A stretch of 64,000 nucleotides of DNA from JAJPXC01 sp964520525 (GTDB lineage Bacteria > Bacteroidota > Bacteroidia > Bacteroidales > Muribaculaceae): NCBI GenBank assembly GCA_964520525.1, contig CAZFNR010000002.1, positions 62,001 through 126,000 on the forward strand. The letters are read 5' to 3'. The notes under the pieces are model-generated. The model was not told where the DNA came from. It was given only the letters and a program-made list of their open reading frames with translations, and ran no database searches. A program made the position numbers and the translations under genes. Shown here piece after piece: positions 9,261-16,935 of the stretch. The stretch's first letter is position 1. Each line of letters starts with the position of its first letter.

Positions 9261-9554
9261 ATGAAAGCGATATTTATAGCATTTGACCAGGCTTACTACG
9301 AACGCATTGTCAACCTGCTCGAAAAAAGCAACTGCCGCGGTTTCACCGCCTGGGAACAGGTGCTGGGGCGCGGCTCGATAAACGGTGAGCCACACTACGG
9401 CTCACACGCATGGCCGTCAATGGCGTCATCGATACTCACCATGGTCGAAGACCACAGGGTTGACCCTCTGCTCAACACACTCCACGCTATGGACCTCGAC
9501 ACGCCCAAACTTGGGCTGAGGGCTTTCGTATGGGACATCGAAAAGACTATTTAA
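9261..9554 (+). CDS. PII-like small protein at the end of the RND operon
   Basis: A 97-residue soluble protein 29 bases after the pump gene and before the operon terminator. The predicted order is beta-alpha-beta-beta-alpha-beta (MKAIFIAF; YYERIVNLLEKS; GFTAWEQVLG; SSILTMVED; VDPLLNTLHAM; LRAFVWDIEK), the ferredoxin-like fold of PII/CutA proteins. The T-loop position is replaced by a conserved-looking GRGSINGEPHYGSHAWP stretch. Similar small proteins follow RND efflux genes in other Bacteroidetes, from memory. PII relatives bind small ligands and regulate transporters, so a role sensing a ligand and tuning the pump is an inference. No enzyme motif is seen. Confidence 0.7.
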   Translation: MKAIFIAFDQAYYERIVNLLEKSNCRGFTAWEQVLGRGSINGEPHYGSHAWPSMASSILTMVEDHRVDPLLNTLHAMDLDTPKLGLRAFVWDIEKTI

Positions 9555-9577
9555 CGCAAATATTCACGATAGACTTG

Positions 9578-9613
9578 CACGACTGCAAAGGAATCATTAC
9601 CTTTGCAGTCGTG
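9578..9613. terminator. Stem-loop terminator closing the efflux operon
   Basis: A perfect 14-bp inverted repeat (9578-9591 with 9600-9613) with an 8-base loop AATCATTA, 23 bases after the PII-like stop. The U-tract is weak (ATTGTAT), so it may act as a bidirectional or Rho-assisted stop. It also separates the operon from the tRNA gene. Confidence 0.7.
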
Positions 9614-9641
9614 ATTGTATAGCACAACACTTCCCCCAAAA

Positions 9642-9723
9642 GCGCATGTGGCGTAATTGGTAGCCGCGTTAGACTTAGGATCTAATGTCTCAGGACGTGG
9701 GGGTTCGAGTCCCTTCATGCGCA
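9642..9723 (+). tRNA. tRNA-Leu (anticodon TAG)
   Basis: An 82-base class II tRNA. Acceptor stem GCGCATG (9642-9648) pairs with CATGCGC (9716-9722), with discriminator A9723. The anticodon arm is TTAGA-CTTAGGA-TCTAA with TAG at 9676-9678, reading CUA and other CUN leucine codons. A long variable arm (around TGTCTCAGGACG) is typical of Leu tRNAs. The T-loop is TTCGAGT. CCA is not encoded. Confidence 0.95.
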
Positions 9724-9724
9724 C

Positions 9725-9765
9725 AACAAGCCCTCTTTAACTCGCTGAGTTTTAGAGGGTTTGTT
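9725..9765. terminator. Bidirectional terminator between tRNA-Leu and DUF3109 gene
   Basis: The inverted repeat 9725-9735 / 9755-9765 (11 bp with one G-U) continues to an inner AACTC/GAGTT stem with GCT loop. It directly follows tRNA-Leu and overlaps the stop codon of the convergent minus-strand gene, so it can serve both transcripts. Confidence 0.65.
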
Positions 9766-10363
9766 ATTCCCCATACTGCTCCAGATATGCTTCACAAGCA
9801 AGACACAACTCGTCGTACCACTCTTTGCCGAAACGTTCAGTCAACGGTTCTTTGAGAAACTGATACAACCGTATGCCAAGTTTGCGACCGAGAGTCTCAG
9901 CAGAGCGGCATATCTTCCACCGATGATAGTTGACCGCGGTAAAAGCAGGATATTTAGTCAGCCTCACGGGATAAAGGAAGCACGACGACGGCTTGCGAAA
10001 GTCGATGCGCCCCTCGCGATAAGCCTTTTCGATAGCGCACTGGCACAAGCCATCTTTGCCATAACAGGTGAAAGCGCAGTTGCGGCCGTCGATTATGGTA
10101 GTGACAAGGTCGCCCTCCTCATCGACATAGCCTACCCCCGATTCCTCGACAGCGGTCTTCGCCTGAGGCAGCATTTCATCCCAAATCTCAGGGAGTATCT
10201 TCTTAATTTTGTCGTATTCCTCCCGCGTTATGGGGGCACCCGCATCGCCCTCAATGCAACACTCGCCATGACAAGTGTCGAGATCACAGCAGAAAAAACG
10301 CTCTGCAAGGTCGAGCGAGACCAAAGTATTTTGAATTTCAAGCATGATTACTTCTTCATCCAT
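9764..10363 (-). CDS. DUF3109 family protein
   Basis: A 199-residue cytoplasmic protein of a conserved Bacteroidetes family with unknown function. Cysteines are arranged in clusters: FFCCDLDTCHGECC near the N-terminus, RNCAFTCYGKDGLCQCAIEKA in the middle, SSCFLYPVR, and CLACEAYL near the end. This recalls the YkgJ-like cysteine-cluster proteins that probably bind zinc or iron-sulfur, so metal binding is likely but not proven. It is the last gene of a four-gene minus-strand operon (ung, C_GCAxxG, DUF5103, this gene) with gaps of 4-6 bases. Its stop lies in the terminator hairpin shared with tRNA-Leu. Confidence 0.85.
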   Translation of the reverse strand: MDEEVIMLEIQNTLVSLDLAERFFCCDLDTCHGECCIEGDAGAPITREEYDKIKKILPEIWDEMLPQAKTAVEESGVGYVDEEGDLVTTIIDGRNCAFTCYGKDGLCQCAIEKAYREGRIDFRKPSSCFLYPVRLTKYPAFTAVNYHRWKICRSAETLGRKLGIRLYQFLKEPLTERFGKEWYDELCLACEAYLEQYGE

Positions 10364-10368
10364 AATTG

Positions 10369-11637
10369 TTAACGTCCTGAATATATTACGGTCGCCCCTA
10401 TCAGACGGTCATAGCGGCTCGCAGGCGCGCGGTGGTAAACCGTCACCACATATTCGTTGACCGTAGGGAAATAGTCGCCTTCGACCGGTGCGGTATAGCC
10501 TACGGTGCTACCTGCCGGGACTGCGAGATACTGATAGTTGTAGGCTCCCTGCTTCAACAGCATTGACCGCTCATAAAGCCCCGTAGCACGATTGAACACC
10601 ATGCGCGACTCCGGGTCGAAACGCCGCGACGTGAAATCGCCGTCAAGGAATATATCGACATCGGCGCGTGGCGGCATATCAAGTGTGAAATGCGTCACGA
10701 CATAGTCAGCCTCCGTGTCACTGCTGGGTGAGTTGTATTCCCTTATTGTGTAACGGCCAAACTGCGTTTGGTCATAGTTATAGCTGCCATCGCTACGAGG
10801 CGAGTCGGTCATCAGCTTAAAGTGGTAGTAAGGTTCGTAGTAACTGATTTCTTCGACCCCCATTCCAGGGAATGAAGTAGAGACAGTTTCAAAACGGCGG
10901 TATTCATTTCCGGCAGGGAAAATCAGCGGTCGCTGGTGCTCATAGAAGGCACACTTACCCGAGACCCTAAGCGGTTGCCGCATCACGATATTATTGTCGG
11001 AACGGCCATCCTGACTGATGCTGACAATCAAATCATTGAACGAATCACGCACAAAAGCCCGTTCGGCATCCACTACTACCGACAATTGCTGATGCGCCTT
11101 GTTATAGTCTATATCAGTGCGCGATGTGACATCGCCTGTCACATCGGCCCCACCCTCGTTCACCATGAACCGAGCCTGCAATAAAATCTCATCGGGGCGT
11201 TCCTCGTCCCACACCTTTAGGAGATAATTTCCTGAAACAGTGAAACGCATCTGCTCATTGGGAAGGGTTATGCTATAATGGACGTAGTGTACGGTAGTCG
11301 CACGCGAAAACTCATAGTCGGTGACATCACCCTGATTGAACCCGTCGAGGTATTCGAGTTCCACCAACTGCGACGGTCGCCAATCGGCATTGCAGTGCGT
11401 CAGTGAGTAACGCAAATAATGTCGGTCTTCGGCCAGCTCGTCGAAAGAGATAACCACACGGTCGCCTGCACCGAGATTGATAATCGGAGGAGCGAGAGGA
11501 TTTTCGGCAACTTGAATCTGCAACGAGCGGAAACGGTCATTGAATACACCGGTCATGGTATCATCGGCGGTTGCGACAGCAATCGCCGGTTCAAAAAGGG
11601 CGCATAGCGAAATCGCGAATAGGGAAAGGCACCTCAT
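10369..11637 (-). CDS. DUF5103 protein, type IX secretion plug homologue
   Basis: A 422-residue secreted protein with an N-terminal signal peptide (MRCLSLFAISLCALFEPAIA). The remainder is beta-rich and matches DUF5103. Recognisable parts are the N-terminal immunoglobulin-like region (LRYSLTHCNADWRPSQLVELEYLDG is split by short loops) and late segments such as FDPESRMVFNRATGLYERS and GAYNYQYL. Members have been described as the periplasmic plug that closes the SprA/Sov channel of the type IX secretion system. Homologues also occur in Bacteroidales lacking that system. No other T9SS gene is in this window, so the function here is open. Confidence 0.8.
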   Translation of the reverse strand: MRCLSLFAISLCALFEPAIAVATADDTMTGVFNDRFRSLQIQVAENPLAPPIINLGAGDRVVISFDELAEDRHYLRYSLTHCNADWRPSQLVELEYLDGFNQGDVTDYEFSRATTVHYVHYSITLPNEQMRFTVSGNYLLKVWDEERPDEILLQARFMVNEGGADVTGDVTSRTDIDYNKAHQQLSVVVDAERAFVRDSFNDLIVSISQDGRSDNNIVMRQPLRVSGKCAFYEHQRPLIFPAGNEYRRFETVSTSFPGMGVEEISYYEPYYHFKLMTDSPRSDGSYNYDQTQFGRYTIREYNSPSSDTEADYVVTHFTLDMPPRADVDIFLDGDFTSRRFDPESRMVFNRATGLYERSMLLKQGAYNYQYLAVPAGSTVGYTAPVEGDYFPTVNEYVVTVYHRAPASRYDRLIGATVIYSGR

Positions 11638-11643
11638 GACCGA

Positions 11644-12042
11644 TTATTGGCAAAATTCGTTATAAACCAGCTTTATGGCGTCTTCAATAAGCCCCATGCA
11701 GGGTTTCCGGCGCGAATCAAGCAACTCTCCGCATATCAGCGACCCATTTATCTCCTTGAACCGCTCTGACATCTGTTGGGTAGCCGCATAAATCATCTTT
11801 TTGTCGGCAGGCGAGCCAAACCGTTTCAACCCGAGCACCATACCCATGCCCGACACTGCGCCACACAGATGCCGCTGTCCGCCAAAACCGCCGCCGAACG
11901 ATGCCGAGACCCTGGCGGCATCCTCGGCCGACAACCCGTACAGGTCATCGAAAACCATCATTACGCATTGCGAACAGTTATATCCTTGTTTATGCAAGTC
12001 GCGCGCGCGCTCAAAGCGGCGCTCCAATCCGACATTTTCCAT
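11644..12042 (-). CDS. C_GCAxxG_C_C family (redox-active cysteine) protein
   Basis: A 132-residue small protein with the family's spaced motif. GYNCSQCVMMVF carries the first cysteines, SFGGGFGG and LCGAVSGMGMVLGL form the C-G-A-x-x-G core, and ICGEL and RKPCMGLI hold the last cysteines. The family is annotated as probable redox-active; its substrate is unknown. It sits 4 bases after ung and 6 before DUF5103 in the same operon. Most members are cytoplasmic and no signal peptide is present here. Confidence 0.85.
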   Translation of the reverse strand: MENVGLERRFERARDLHKQGYNCSQCVMMVFDDLYGLSAEDAARVSASFGGGFGGQRHLCGAVSGMGMVLGLKRFGSPADKKMIYAATQQMSERFKEINGSLICGELLDSRRKPCMGLIEDAIKLVYNEFCQ

Positions 12043-12046
12043 AAGG

Positions 12047-12715
12047 TTACCAGTTTATAGGAGATATATTGCGTGATTGCAGATAAGCGTTGGCTTTCGA
12101 GAAATGGTGATTCCCGAAAAAGCCGCGGTAGGCCGATAAAGGCGACGGATGAGGCGACGTCAACACCAAATGACGCTGACGGTCAATGAACGCGCCCTTC
12201 TTAATAGCGTGACTACCCCAAAGCATGAACACTAGACCCTCACGGTCGCGCGCAAGCCGCATGATGACCTCATCGGTAAACTCCTCCCATCCGCGACCTT
12301 GATGCGAAGCGGCGCGATGAGCCTCAACCGTCAATGTGGCATTGAGCAAAAGCACTCCCTGGCGCGCCCAACGGCTCAAATCCCCGTCGGCAGGAATAGG
12401 CGCGCCAATGTCATCATGGATTTCCTTGAATATATTGATGAGCGATGGCGGCATTGGCACTCCCGGGTTCACCGAAAAACATAGTCCATTGGCTTGTCCA
12501 TAGTCATGATATGGGTCCTGCCCCAGAATCACAACTTTCACATCTTCAAACGGGCAAGCGTCAAATGCGGCAAAAATTTGTGAGGCAGGAGGGAAAACGG
12601 TTTTAGCAGCATATTGCCGGCGCACAAAATCGGTCAGATTAATGAAATAATCCTTACTCCATTCATCTGACAGACGCCGTTTCCATGACTGCTCAATCCT
12701 TACATCCATACGCAT
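12047..12715 (-). CDS. ung: Uracil-DNA glycosylase (family 1)
   Basis: A 222-residue base-excision repair enzyme removing uracil from DNA. The water-activating loop GQDPYHD is at residues 65-71. GLCFSV, LLLNATLTVE and the minor-groove intercalation loop HPSPLSAYRGFFG follow in family order. An alternative ATG two codons in (12709) would lose only MR. It is the first gene of the ung / C_GCAxxG / DUF5103 / DUF3109 operon, read from a TAATTTTG -7 box 20 bases upstream. Confidence 0.96.
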   Translation of the reverse strand: MRMDVRIEQSWKRRLSDEWSKDYFINLTDFVRRQYAAKTVFPPASQIFAAFDACPFEDVKVVILGQDPYHDYGQANGLCFSVNPGVPMPPSLINIFKEIHDDIGAPIPADGDLSRWARQGVLLLNATLTVEAHRAASHQGRGWEEFTDEVIMRLARDREGLVFMLWGSHAIKKGAFIDRQRHLVLTSPHPSPLSAYRGFFGNHHFSKANAYLQSRNISPINW

Positions 12716-12730
12716 TTGTTTTGAGGGTGG

Positions 12731-12762
12731 TTTGCAAAATTACGAAAAAAACGTTACTTTTG
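12731..12762 (+). promoter_or_regulatory. Promoter of tRNA-Arg
   Basis: TTTG (12731-12734) and TACTTTTG (12755-12762) are separated by 20 bases, a full Bacteroidetes -33/-7 promoter ending 27 bases before the mature tRNA. Confidence 0.7.
12735..12742 (-). promoter_or_regulatory. Promoter -7 box of the ung operon
   Basis: TAATTTTG on the minus strand, 20 bases before the ung ATG. It overlaps the spacer of the divergent tRNA-Arg promoter, so the two promoters probably compete for polymerase. Confidence 0.6.
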
Positions 12763-12789
12763 CCATGGTTTTGCACGAAACCGCAGGAA

Positions 12790-12861
12790 GTCTCCGTAGT
12801 TCAATGGATAGAATATTGGATTCCGGTTCCAACGATTGGGGTTCGACTCCCCACGGGGATA
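12790..12861 (+). tRNA. tRNA-Arg (anticodon CCG)
   Basis: A 72-base cloverleaf: acceptor GTCTCCG with CGGGGAT (one terminal G-U), anticodon arm TTGGA-TTCCGGT-TCCAA with CCG at 12823-12825 (reads CGG), T arm GGGG-TTCGACT-CCCC and discriminator A12861. CCA is not encoded. It is flanked by its own promoter and a strong terminator. Confidence 0.95.
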
Positions 12862-12867
12862 CAAACC

Positions 12868-12907
12868 AAAAGCCGCAAATCACTGTCAAGCAGGTTTGCG
12901 GCTTTTT
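12868..12907. terminator. Terminator after tRNA-Arg
   Basis: AAAAGCCGCAAA (12868-12879) pairs with TTTGCGGCTTTT (12895-12906), with a 15-base loop and trailing T. The reverse strand also ends in T residues, so it can stop the convergent glycan operon as well. Confidence 0.8.
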
Positions 12908-12994
12908 CATGAAGTATAGCAATTTAACTTCCTTACCTCCGCGCTATGCAAATTTTATGTTTTCAGATTTCATATCCAAAAGATATTATCCGGT

Positions 12995-14980
12995 TCATCT
13001 ATCGCTCGTGATTGACATACGGTTGTCAATCATGCGGCAAGTGTAATCCTGCATGAACGCGCGCGCCCAACGCATCATGCTGTCGACCTCCTCTCCGTCG
13101 TAACCATCAAGAGGGGTCGAGAGCGATTGGTCGGCAACTATGTCGTAGACCTCATCGGGCAACGCCGCTTTCATATCGGTCATCACCACATATTTCTCAC
13201 CGGTTATCATCAGCCTGCCATTCACCGAGCTAAGGGCGTAATGCTGACGCGACAGGTCAAACAAATCTGTCCCCAACGAAACAAACGGCTTGTCGTATCC
13301 CATGATATGCAGAAGTGTAGGCGCGATGTCAATTTGCGACATCACTCGCCCCTCCACCTCGCTCGGCTTAACACTCCCGTCGGGAGTGTACACTATGAAC
13401 GGGATATGGTATTTGATGTAGGGAGTGTCATATTTGGTATGTTTCAACTCACGGCATCCATGGTCACCGGTGATGACGAACACAGTGTTGTCAAACCACG
13501 GCTGCTCTTTCGCGATATTGAAGAAGTGGCGTAAAGCCCTGTCGGTGTACTCCATGCTCTGCTGCACAGTTCTGTGTTCCGATTTGTATCCGTCAGCGTT
13601 CCAATCAGTTGGCACGGTAAACGGGCCATGGGCGTTGATTGTGAACCATCCCGCGATAAAAGGCTGCGGCAATGTTGACATATCGCGGGCGGCATAAGCC
13701 CCCATAGCGTGGTCAAATATCCCCCATGTACCGTCGTAATCGCTGTAATCGCCATAGTCCACACACGTTATCACATCGCTAAAACCAACGGCAATAAGAG
13801 ATTGGTCGATATTAACCGAACCGGGCTTACCCCCGAAATAGGCTTTAGCCGAGTAACCATTCTTTTTAAGCAAATTGACCGGCGTGTCCAAAACGTTACC
13901 GTTGTAAGACGAAACCACATAACGAAACGGCTCGTAGGTCGGAAAACCGCCGAATATAGCAACCGTACCGCCCACCGAGGTTACGCCTGTCGCCATAACA
14001 TTGCGGCACACCAACGACTGCGTCGCTATCGAGTCAAGGAACGGCATCAGCCCGCGCTTTTCGTCTCCCTCAACAATGTTAAATGAATCGAGCCACATCA
14101 AACCACCGCTTTCAAGTTCGATTATCATCACGTTTTTTCCGCTTTGTTTCTCTACGCCAGGAATCGTGTCGTTGACAGAAAAATGATGGACCGACCGACG
14201 CATAGACGATAATTCATTATCGCCATAGTGTACTACACGTTCTATCTCACCTACTTTCCCGATTGAGCGCAACACCGAGAACGGTGTGTTCAGAATCAGA
14301 TTGACCTTGGCGTTTACTCCATAATGCATCGCATCGGCGATCCCCAACGGACGACTTAATTCTGTCAATTGCCCTCTTATGCAAACGATTGTAACAAATG
14401 AAGCCACGATGAAGACGAGGACTCTCAACGCAATTGTCAGCCACCTGCGGCCGACCCGGATTATACCACCGGATATGACCGGAATGTAGGCTACCGCCAA
14501 TGTGACGCCAATGGAAATCACGGCCAACAGATAGACCCACCAATAATCGTGAAAATAAGATATAATGATTCCGACCATATTGGAATCGCCGAACGCGCCC
14601 GCAAGGGTCGACCATCTCATGCGTCCTCCGATAAAGGATGATAACGCCACATCGGCAATGTTGAGCGCGAGCATCACGGCGTTGCACACTCCAAAGATTA
14701 TATTGGTGGCAAGTATCCACCGTCGGCGCGTGACAAAGCCGAACGGCAGAAACCTCATGGCAATGAACAACAGGTTGAAATAGGCGACCGCGCAGAGATC
14801 GAAGCGCAGACCGCCCCACAATATAGGCATCCACTCCGCCGGGCTTATCTCACCTACCTCACCGGCATTGTAGACATAATAGGGGAATCTCGTCAGCCAC
14901 AGCGCGACTACCGACACAACGAGTTGGTAAACCGTGGCTGTATAATATCCGCATCGGAATCGAAGTCGAGAGCGTGTCAT
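12995..14980 (-). CDS. LTA synthase family phosphotransferase (sulfatase fold, membrane)
   Basis: A 661-residue inner-membrane enzyme. Five hydrophobic helices occupy about the first 210 residues, followed by an alkaline-phosphatase-superfamily catalytic domain. Family catalytic elements are present: the metal ligand Glu in NVMIIELESGG, the nucleophile region ATGVTSVGGTVAIFGG (TS), AHGPF, and ITGDHGCREL. Such enzymes move phosphoglycerol or phosphoethanolamine from a phospholipid onto glycans or glycolipids on the periplasmic face. In a Gram-negative this suggests decoration of a surface glycan built by the glycosyltransferases upstream. It is the last gene of that operon, overlapping the preceding stop as ATGA. 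The donor group transferred is unknown. Confidence 0.85.
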   Translation of the reverse strand: MTRSRLRFRCGYYTATVYQLVVSVVALWLTRFPYYVYNAGEVGEISPAEWMPILWGGLRFDLCAVAYFNLLFIAMRFLPFGFVTRRRWILATNIIFGVCNAVMLALNIADVALSSFIGGRMRWSTLAGAFGDSNMVGIIISYFHDYWWVYLLAVISIGVTLAVAYIPVISGGIIRVGRRWLTIALRVLVFIVASFVTIVCIRGQLTELSRPLGIADAMHYGVNAKVNLILNTPFSVLRSIGKVGEIERVVHYGDNELSSMRRSVHHFSVNDTIPGVEKQSGKNVMIIELESGGLMWLDSFNIVEGDEKRGLMPFLDSIATQSLVCRNVMATGVTSVGGTVAIFGGFPTYEPFRYVVSSYNGNVLDTPVNLLKKNGYSAKAYFGGKPGSVNIDQSLIAVGFSDVITCVDYGDYSDYDGTWGIFDHAMGAYAARDMSTLPQPFIAGWFTINAHGPFTVPTDWNADGYKSEHRTVQQSMEYTDRALRHFFNIAKEQPWFDNTVFVITGDHGCRELKHTKYDTPYIKYHIPFIVYTPDGSVKPSEVEGRVMSQIDIAPTLLHIMGYDKPFVSLGTDLFDLSRQHYALSSVNGRLMITGEKYVVMTDMKAALPDEVYDIVADQSLSTPLDGYDGEEVDSMMRWARAFMQDYTCRMIDNRMSITSDR

Positions 14981-15807
14981 GATTCTTTCTTTTCTGATTT
15001 GTCAACCTGGTTCATTTTAGCTTCACAGAGGTGCTTGTCAAGGTCAGTCACCGACAGTTTTCGGCGTTCCTCCTCAAGTTTAGCCATCACGGTGAAACGA
15101 TAGAACCCGTCCATAACAGCCCTGATGAAGCCTTCACGCCCAAGCCATATCCCGCCTTTAAGAAAATAGCACTTGAAAAAGCGGAACAACGGGTCGGTCA
15201 GAAGTTTCCATCGACGATAGCCCACACGGTAACGGCATTTCGCCTGGTCGGTGTAATAGTTCATTTTGGCGACACGCTGCGCCATAGTCTCATTTGCGAG
15301 ATGAATCAACGATAAATCATCGCAAGAAGCCGGAATCTTAACCTCAGCGCCCCGGTGCGTTGGCCGGGAATGTATGGAATAAGGCCAATTGGTACCGTCA
15401 CGATACATGAAACGCGGGACATAGTCGGGATAATCGCACTTCATCCAACGCCCCATGAAATAATTGCGCCGCGGGATTAGCACACAACGCGGCGAGGGGT
15501 CGCGTTCTATCTCGTCGTAAAGATAGCGGCACAAGCCCGGAGGAACCACCTCGTCGGCATCGACCACCAATACCCATTCGTGCGTCGCCTCGTGAATCGC
15601 CCGGTCGCGGTATGCTTCACATATACGGTGGTTTTCCCGCGGATAAACCACAATTCTCGCACCGTGGCGGCGCGCTATCTCGAGAGTGTCATCGGTGCTC
15701 TCCATATCGGCCACGACAATCTCATCAAATCCGGCGAGCGATGACAACACCGTGTCGAGATGCGATGACGCGTTATATGTCTGGACTATTACTGATATTT
15801 TTTCCAT
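14977..15807 (-). CDS. Glycosyltransferase family 2, WaaE/KdtX-like
   Basis: A 276-residue GT-A enzyme with N-terminal KISVIVQTYNASSHLD and the metal motif VLVVDADEVVP. The short second domain with YFMGRWMKCDYPDYVPRFM and HSRPTHRG resembles the beta-1,4-glucosyltransferase group (LPS core WaaE/KdtX). It probably adds a hexose to a lipid-linked or core acceptor in the cytoplasm. Start ATG at 15807 is 30 bases after the GT4 stop. Its stop overlaps the LTA-synthase-like gene. Donor and acceptor are not assigned. Confidence 0.83.
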   Translation of the reverse strand: MEKISVIVQTYNASSHLDTVLSSLAGFDEIVVADMESTDDTLEIARRHGARIVVYPRENHRICEAYRDRAIHEATHEWVLVVDADEVVPPGLCRYLYDEIERDPSPRCVLIPRRNYFMGRWMKCDYPDYVPRFMYRDGTNWPYSIHSRPTHRGAEVKIPASCDDLSLIHLANETMAQRVAKMNYYTDQAKCRYRVGYRRWKLLTDPLFRFFKCYFLKGGIWLGREGFIRAVMDGFYRFTVMAKLEEERRKLSVTDLDKHLCEAKMNQVDKSEKKES

Positions 15808-15837
15808 AACAAGATGTTTAAATCACTTTCATAATAA

Positions 15838-16935
15838 TCACGGCTCAACAAGAGCGTTCTCATATATCTTTTGCATTCTTGCGGTGAACACTGGGTAAGA
15901 GAGGGTTTCGCGGAAGTCTGACAATGCGTTCCGACCAAGCCGCAGGCGCAACTCGGGCGAGGCGATGAGACCTCTTATGGCTTCGGCCAAACCCGCCGAA
16001 TCGCCGGGGGACACAAGTACCCCATTATGACCAGATTTTATATACTCAACCTGACCACCATTATCAGTCGTGATAACAGGTCTACCGTGGGCCATACTCT
16101 CAAGTACCGACAACGGACAGGCTTCCCTAACGGTTGAAGGACACACCACGACATCGGCACTTCTGATAAACGGATGCACATTTTCATGGAAACCAAGCCA
16201 GTTTACACGCTCCGATAGGCCGTTGTCTTCAGCCATCCGCTTTAACTGCTCGACATAACTGTCATCTCCGGTGCCCACGACATCGAGCGTCAGACGCTCA
16301 TCCTTGAGTAACTTCAGCGCATCAAGCAGCACCTCAATCCCTTTGTCGCGGCACACACGCCCGACAAACAACAACTTTAACGGAAGACCGTCGGATGTCG
16401 GCTCAGGCTCAATTCGCGTTACTGCAGTGTCTACCTTGACGCTATTGTGCACCACCGACAGTTTGTCACGGTCTATTAGAGGATTGGTTGTGAGAAACCT
16501 TTCCATGACCAGCCGCGACACAAAAATTATATGATCGGCACCTCGATAGACCCACCGATGCAATCGACCGGTTTTAGCCTCCTTTACAAGATGGCGGGTG
16601 ATGACCACTCCTACTTTTGCCCGGTGCGTAAGACGCCGGGCGCGCAAGGCTGTTATCGCATCCTTGAAATTATGGCAATGGATAATGACCCGATTGTCTT
16701 TGCACGAATTTATGATTTTCGCAATTCGGTGAGGTGAGATAAAATCAATAATGCCACCTAACGGAGCCACCGACACCGTAAAAGCGTCATCAATGAACCG
16801 TCCTGCCATATCATTGTAACCACGCGCCACTATCTCTACGTCGCAACCTTCCTCTCGAAGACTCTGAGACAGGTCTAATACATAACGCTCGCCACCGCCC
16901 CAAAACTTGTTGCTCACTATTTGTATCACTTTCAT
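15838..16935 (-). CDS. Glycosyltransferase family 4 (intact copy)
   Basis: A 365-residue GT-B enzyme. The N-domain begins MKVIQIVSNKFWGGGERYVLDL with the G-G-G-E acceptor-side loop. The C-domain carries LLFVGRVCRDKGIEVLLDA (donor phosphate-binding Arg/Lys), VVGTGDD, and the E-x7-E retaining-GT signature E-ACPLSVL-E. The last 120 residues are nearly identical to the next gene upstream because both contain the 355-bp repeat. A GTG three codons earlier (16944) is possible, but the ATG at 16935 gives an ATGA overlap with the preceding stop. Product sugar unknown; it belongs to the operon ending in the LTA-synthase-like enzyme. Confidence 0.9.
   Translation of the reverse strand: MKVIQIVSNKFWGGGERYVLDLSQSLREEGCDVEIVARGYNDMAGRFIDDAFTVSVAPLGGIIDFISPHRIAKIINSCKDNRVIIHCHNFKDAITALRARRLTHRAKVGVVITRHLVKEAKTGRLHRWVYRGADHIIFVSRLVMERFLTTNPLIDRDKLSVVHNSVKVDTAVTRIEPEPTSDGLPLKLLFVGRVCRDKGIEVLLDALKLLKDERLTLDVVGTGDDSYVEQLKRMAEDNGLSERVNWLGFHENVHPFIRSADVVVCPSTVREACPLSVLESMAHGRPVITTDNGGQVEYIKSGHNGVLVSPGDSAGLAEAIRGLIASPELRLRLGRNALSDFRETLSYPVFTARMQKIYENALVEP
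15859..16213 (-). repeat. 355-bp direct repeat, copy A (3' part of intact GT4)
   Basis: This aligns without gaps to 16962-17316 at an offset of 1103 bases. By eye there are about 16 mismatches, and 226 consecutive bases (15879-16104) are identical. The mismatches cluster towards the 5' coding side. It encodes the C-terminal donor domain of the GT4. Confidence 0.95.

Noticed and set aside
9761..10372. Long plus-strand open frame opposite the DUF3109 gene
   Set aside because: The opposite frame has ordered cysteine clusters typical of DUF3109 and operon spacing; the plus-strand translation shows no domain pattern.
10369..12715. Idea that the ung operon is a mobile defence or repair island
   Set aside because: The genes are common chromosomal families, composition is even with the flanks, and neighbouring tRNA genes show no duplicated 3' ends or integrase.
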